From Linanthus parryae (taxonomy: Eukaryota > Streptophyta > Magnoliopsida > Ericales > Polemoniaceae): 64,000 nt of DNA. Location: the NCBI GenBank assembly GCA_023055425.1, contig JALGPY010000001.1:70550994-70614993 (forward strand), given 5' to 3'. Numbering within the stretch: the stretch's first letter is position 1; the number at the start of each line of letters is the position of its first letter. The notes under the pieces were generated by a model. That model ran no database searches. It saw only the letters and a program-made list of their open reading frames with translations, and was not told the origin of the DNA. Positions 60,122-64,000 of the stretch are shown piece by piece. A program made the translations under genes and the position numbers.

Positions 60122-61137
60122 TTGCTGCCTACCATAATTGTTGCCTCCATTATTTTGGTTGTTGTAGTTCCCATAGTTCCGGTTTCCGCCCTGATTGTTG
60201 TTGTTGAACTGTCGGTTTCCTTGGTAATTGCCTCCTTGGTTCCCTTGTTGATTTCCATTTGGTTTCGATCAACACTCAAACGAACGATGACCCTTCTTGC
60301 CACAATGGTAGCAAGTGACATGGTTTCCTTTCAGTCCTTTCCTGGATGATTCTGTTGACACTTCTTGCAGATATAACGGCGAGATTGATCATCTCCATTA
60401 TTCTGCTTATTACCACGATACTGTCCTTGGTTACTCCCTCCGTGGTTAGGCTTAAACCTCTTTTCCTGACTACCTTGGTTAGTCCTACTCTGATTGTTTC
60501 CGTAGCCCACAGCGCTATCAACCTTGCGCTTTCCACGCTTCTCATCATGTGCCTATTGAATGCGCCAAACGGCTGCAGCTCTATCATAAGATTCCTGAAG
60601 AGTATCGTACGTCCTGCACATCAAGTCTTTCTGCAGATGAAGTTCGAGACCAGACATGAACTTCCTAACTTTAGTCGCCTCGTCAGGCATCAGCTGACCT
60701 GCGAATCAGGATAATTCCATGAATTTCTTGAAGTACTCGGTCACGAAACCGTTCCCATGTGTCAGATTCACGAAGTCTATGTACTTTTGATCCTGGACAT
60801 GGTCCGGATAAAAGCGAGTGCGTAATGCAGTTTGAAGAGCCTCCCAATTGAAATTGGGTTGGGCCAAAAAGTTCTGACGTGTGCTCCTCCACCATGTATT
60901 AGCTTCGTTCTTCAAGTAGAATGTCGCGCAAACAACCTTGCAGTCTTCGGGGCACTCATCTAGCTCAAGGACCTTATCCATCTCATCGATCCAATTTTCG
61001 AGCTCAACAGGATCCTCATTGCCTGTAAAGTTCCTTGGCTTCATGTCTGCCACTTTCTTAGCCCAATTTGCATTATTCTGCTCTCCCTGGTTTGTGTTCT
61101 GCGCCATATGAACAAATTGCGCAAAGAACTGCTCCAT
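60122..61137 (-). pseudogene. chromovirus C gag
   Basis: Start at 'MEQFFAQFVHMAQ' (61137), after a run of Asn codons that has an in-frame stop further upstream. The capsid domain is the same type as in D ('DPVELENWIDEMDK', 'ANTWWRSTR', 'FYPDHVQ'). Lesions: TGA at 60706-60708, TAG at 60553-60555 (from Gln), a one-base loss near 60336 before the zinc knuckle 'CYHCGKKGHRSFEC', and TGA at 60269-60271. Decay is heavier than in any other element here, which fits its outermost, oldest position. Confidence 0.92.
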
Positions 61138-62248
61138 GTTGTTGTTATTGTTATTGTTGTTGTTGGTGCGGCCATTGGTACTTGGCGATTTCTCCTGGTG
61201 TAGTATTGATGTGGTCTATCAGTCATGATCCCTACACTATAGCCTACTGTATTACTTATAAATTATAAAGAAGTACAAACAATCATGCATATATGGCATG
61301 TAGTGCACAATTAAACAAGCAATGTCACACATTGATCATCATTTACATCAATTACACAAGCATTTCCACATAGACTGATCACGTCTTAGCCTTTCATCTA
61401 CTTCCAAAATTGGAAAAAGGATCAATCGATCAATAAAAAATTGTGTTTGGTGTGCAACACCCTATCTGAGTCTAATTTCATAATCAAGAAGAATCAACTC
61501 AAAATCAATTGTAGAACTCAAGATACACAGAAAATACTACAGCTGCTGTCACAGCCCACCAGAACAGAAACTTTGACTTTGAAAAGCCTTGAACTGACTT
61601 TAAAATTCTTAAAATGAGCTAGGCTTTCTCCCAGAGTTAGCCAAACGTGTATAATAGTTTTCATAAAAATGTGAGATCAAAACAAGATCTGGAAGATAGG
61701 TAACAATCAAAAATGCTACAGCTAGTCACTTTGCAATTCTGCTACAGAACCACCAACTTTGAAAATTCGTAACTAATTCTCCAGAACTCATATAGGGCTG
61801 AAATTTTTATGGGAGATACCTCGGTATGTCTAATTTTTGGGAAAAACTCAGGGAAAAATAAATCCAAAATTAAATATGTCTGCTACAAGAAAAACGCACT
61901 GCTGCGCAGATTCAACAACACCGAAGATCAAAGTTTTCACGTTCTAACTCCATGAACACTTTCTACGCACTTAATCAATAATAACAAACAATAATACAAC
62001 CTTAATTCATCAAATCATACTCCAAAATTTCAGAAAGCTAAATTCATTAAACTCCCCAAATCGGGTCTTCAAAACATAACATTATTCATCCCAAAGCAAA
62101 ACGCTAAAAATTCAACTCTAGCCCAAAAGTGACTATTCAAAAATTATTCTAAAACTTCAAAGTGTTGCTTGGCGCCATAGCCATATTCAAACCAATAAAT
62201 GAAACTTAAAAGCATCTAGTCTAGGAAATCTAAAGAATTCTAACAAGC
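61138..62248 (-). other. chromovirus C leader between extra frame and gag
   Basis: AT-rich, no coding signature. Repeated 'GCTACAGCT' and 'GCTACAGAAC' phrases (61540-61760). On the minus strand an Asn-codon AAC/AAT run lies just before gag. Confidence 0.75.
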
Positions 62249-62878
62249 TTAATCTTCGTCCTCATCGCTTTCATCCATCTCTTCCTCTTTATCGGAATCA
62301 TACTCGTGCTCTTCATCTTCACTCGGTTCTTCTTCACTTTCTTCATACTCCATGGGATCTTCCTCAATCTCGAGGTATTCATCGACATCTTCCATTGGAT
62401 CCTCTTCAACTTCCTCATCGTCACTAGAGTCTATAATAATCACATCTTTTTCATCACTAGAGCTTATGTAGACCACGTCTTCTTCATCACTGGACTCTAT
62501 CTCAATAACTGTATAACTTTGCCACTTAAGATAAGTCTCCATCAACAACTTGCATATAAAATATGCACTTACCGTCCATTCACCTTGGCAGCGATAATCC
62601 CTATCATTTATACGATTCATCCTGCCCATGATGTTACTATACTTCGTAATAATTTCCCCAAACATGGGTTTCATAGGTAATGCCTTCACCATACAGTAAG
62701 CCTGAAAAGCTGGATTCCTATACCGAGGAAAATCTAAGGCTTGGAATCTATCTTCACAATATTGAACCACGCGGTCACAAAAATTTGGAAAGTCTTCTCC
62801 TTCGACCCAACGTGTCACAACAGGGTGCTTCTCAACTGGCAACACACGTTTCCTTGCTGTATGCTTAGTTCTAGCCAT
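62249..62878 (-). CDS. extra frame of chromovirus C: histone-H3-tail-like N-terminus, tandem SIM repeats, acidic tail
   Basis: 209 codons, uninterrupted, between primer site and gag on the element's coding strand. The ATG (62876-62878) is preceded directly by an in-frame TAG, fixing the start if unspliced; 'TTTCCTCTTGTAG|ATGG' also looks like a splice acceptor. Residues 1-10 are MARTKHTARK, identical to plant histone H3 except His for Gln5 (mature numbering), with Arg replacing Ser10. Residues 25-122 look globular ('FPNFCDRVVQYCEDRF', 'WTVSAYFICKLLMETYLKW') but match no family I know. Residues 124-156 are three 11-residue repeats (VIEIESSDEED, VVYISSSDEKD, VIIIDSSDDEE), each fitting the SUMO-interacting-motif consensus. 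The rest is Glu/Asp-rich. The capsid, protease and RT families do not include such a protein. A chromatin role is inference only. Confidence 0.7.
   Translation of the reverse strand: MARTKHTARKRVLPVEKHPVVTRWVEGEDFPNFCDRVVQYCEDRFQALDFPRYRNPAFQAYCMVKALPMKPMFGEIITKYSNIMGRMNRINDRDYRCQGEWTVSAYFICKLLMETYLKWQSYTVIEIESSDEEDVVYISSSDEKDVIIIDSSDDEEVEEDPMEDVDEYLEIEEDPMEYEESEEEPSEDEEHEYDSDKEEEMDESDEDED
62411..62509 (-). repeat. three tandem 33-bp repeats coding SIM-like units
   Basis: Codes residues 124-156 of the extra frame with exact 11-codon periodicity: two to three aliphatic residues followed by S-S-D-E/D. Confidence 0.88.
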
Positions 62879-63283
62879 CTACAAGAGGAAACAACTTAAT
62901 AAATCTCTAATTTCACAAGGCACATATCGTAATCCGAAATAACTACTCTTCGCAAACCAATAATTATTCCCAAGACTCCAATTTAATAGTCACAAGACTC
63001 TTGAAGAAATTTCCCAACAAAATCCTTTAAAAGTAGGCTTACAACTTAGAACTCAAATGAAACGCTTCAAAATTTAAATCCATTCGCATCTTGGATAGAC
63101 TAAGGCTCTTAGTTAGGAATGGTTGGGTGGAAGTACTTGCTTTCTATCCTATTTTCTAAACACTTACACATAATAATCCTATCCATACTACCCAAATTTC
63201 CACGGCTTGTCAAATTTTAAGTTATTTCTCCTATATCCATTTTAGTTACCCTAACAAGTTTTGATTTCCTTTTTGGAATGCCG
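62879..63283 (-). other. chromovirus C leader between primer site and extra frame
   Basis: About 400 bp, AT-rich, no frame. It ends (minus strand) in a pyrimidine-rich stretch and TAG just before the extra frame, compatible with a 3' splice site. Confidence 0.7.
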
Positions 63284-63295
63284 GCTCTGATACTA
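63284..63295 (-). promoter_or_regulatory. chromovirus C primer binding site (initiator Met tRNA), one mismatch
   Basis: Minus strand TAGTATCAGAGC, one G-to-A change from the consensus, two bases after the LTR end, as in D. Confidence 0.9.
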
Positions 63296-63297
63296 CC

Positions 63298-64000
63298 TGT
63301 AACACCCCCAAATGGCCCAAGCCGGAGACCCGGGGATGTCACTCCGTACCCGAGAGGAGCCCTGATACAAGGAGATTTTATAACATGGTTCGCAAGCACA
63401 AAACATCCACAATAATAATTAAATCCAATTGAAACAATACATTATTATAATCCAACGTCCTAGCCACAAACCGGCATAAACAAACTAAAGCGTTTAAACT
63501 AATAAATAATTCAAATTCAAATGAAATACTACTACTACTATTCCATGTGATGCGCGTCCCCTTCTACGCCAGATAACCATCCTCTAAACCTGTGGTGCGG
63601 AATCAAAAAGAAACACCACAGTACAAAATCAGCATGAAATACTGGTAAATAAACATCCAAACATGTAAAACGATGATGGAATAATTATAAAACCAAGACT
63701 CATTTATAAGTAAGAGTTTTTCGCAAACACAGCGGTAATAATGTTAACTCCTGTAATAAAACATAAGAGTTCCCAATTCCAATATATTTCCAAACCAATT
63801 CAATAATCATTAGGAAAAATCCAAATCCATCGTTAACTTCTTTCCGTTAACAAAACCCCAAAATACTCATTATTAATTCGTTCTGACGGGGGGAAACCAA
63901 ATAAACCACAGCTTCCATGACCTTAAGTGTCGATACCCCCCTAAGACTACGCCGGCCAGAGGAGTGAGTACATGCCGCTATCCGGGGACTTGCAACCGGA
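63298..64000 (-). repeat. chromovirus C 5' LTR, partial (runs off the window)
   Basis: The minus-strand LTR end GGTGTTACA is at 63298. It contains a stem-loop at 63590-63621 (CTGTGGTG with CACCACAG) and the palindrome block at 63927-63936 (GTGTCGATAC, one arm mutated). Bases 63803-64000 match 1585-1786 closely. The frame at 63217-63399 is not a gene. Confidence 0.92.
63590..63621 (-). other. conserved LTR stem-loop, chromovirus C
   Basis: Eight-base stem CTGTGGTG (63590-63597)/CACCACAG (63614-63621). On the minus strand it is followed by GTTTAGAGG, the same flank as in D, so the position is homologous while the stem sequence differs. Confidence 0.75.

Noticed and set aside
63284..63295. Altered primer site of C as evidence for a different tRNA primer
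   Set aside because: A single G-to-A change in a heavily decayed element; decay is simpler.

Overview
The window is nuclear DNA from a flowering plant, probably a eudicot. It contains Ty1/copia, Ty3/gypsy (Tekay/Del-type chromovirus and Athila) and plant L1-type LINE sequences, with initiator-Met and Asp tRNA primer sites of the plant types. I found no intact host gene, tRNA, rRNA or CRISPR array. About 62 kb is one nested stack of retrotransposons inserted into each other; almost every long reading frame belongs to one of them.

Nesting, outside to inside. (1) A Tekay-type chromovirus, here 'C', on the minus strand: part of its 3' LTR at ~1576-2472 and ~55486-56315, internal region 56316-63297, start of its 5' LTR 63298-64000. 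(2) Inside its 3' LTR, a ~5.9 kb LINE on the minus strand in three pieces (2473-3498, 42314-45020, 53289-~55485). (3) Inside the LINE, two independent insertions: Copia-1 (3499-42313, TSD ACTGT/ACAGT) and a deleted chromovirus 'E' (45021-53288, TSD TCACC). (4) Inside the 5' LTR of Copia-1, two more: Copia-2 (10952-19361, TSD CTTGT) and, 18 bp away, a gag-only chromovirus 'D' (19390-41283, TSD TAAGT). (5) Inside the 5' LTR of D, a 12.6 kb Athila element (20459-33052, TSD GCCGC). Positions 1-1575 hold an unassigned CT- and GTG-rich sequence.

Coding state. Athila keeps one long gag-protease-RT-RNase H-integrase frame broken by a single TAG, plus a third frame downstream. Copia-1 has one in-frame TGA between protease and integrase. 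Copia-2 has two stops and a frameshift. C has many stops and frameshifts. D lost all of pol, and E kept only the end of integrase and its chromodomain.

Most interesting item: between the primer site and gag of C is an intact 209-codon frame (62249-62878, minus). Its first ten residues match the histone H3 tail at 9 of 10 positions, keeping R2, T3, K4, T6, R8 and K9. It also carries three tandem 11-residue repeats that each fit the SUMO-interacting-motif consensus, then a long acidic tail. The same element encodes an integrase chromodomain. Second is a 14-bp palindrome (TGCGTATATACGCA) in pairs with an exact 18-bp period, in both Athila LTRs and around its third frame. Third is a set of structures shared by the three chromovirus LTR families: a hairpin with compensatory changes, a 10-bp palindrome with a compensatory change, and a strong splice donor.
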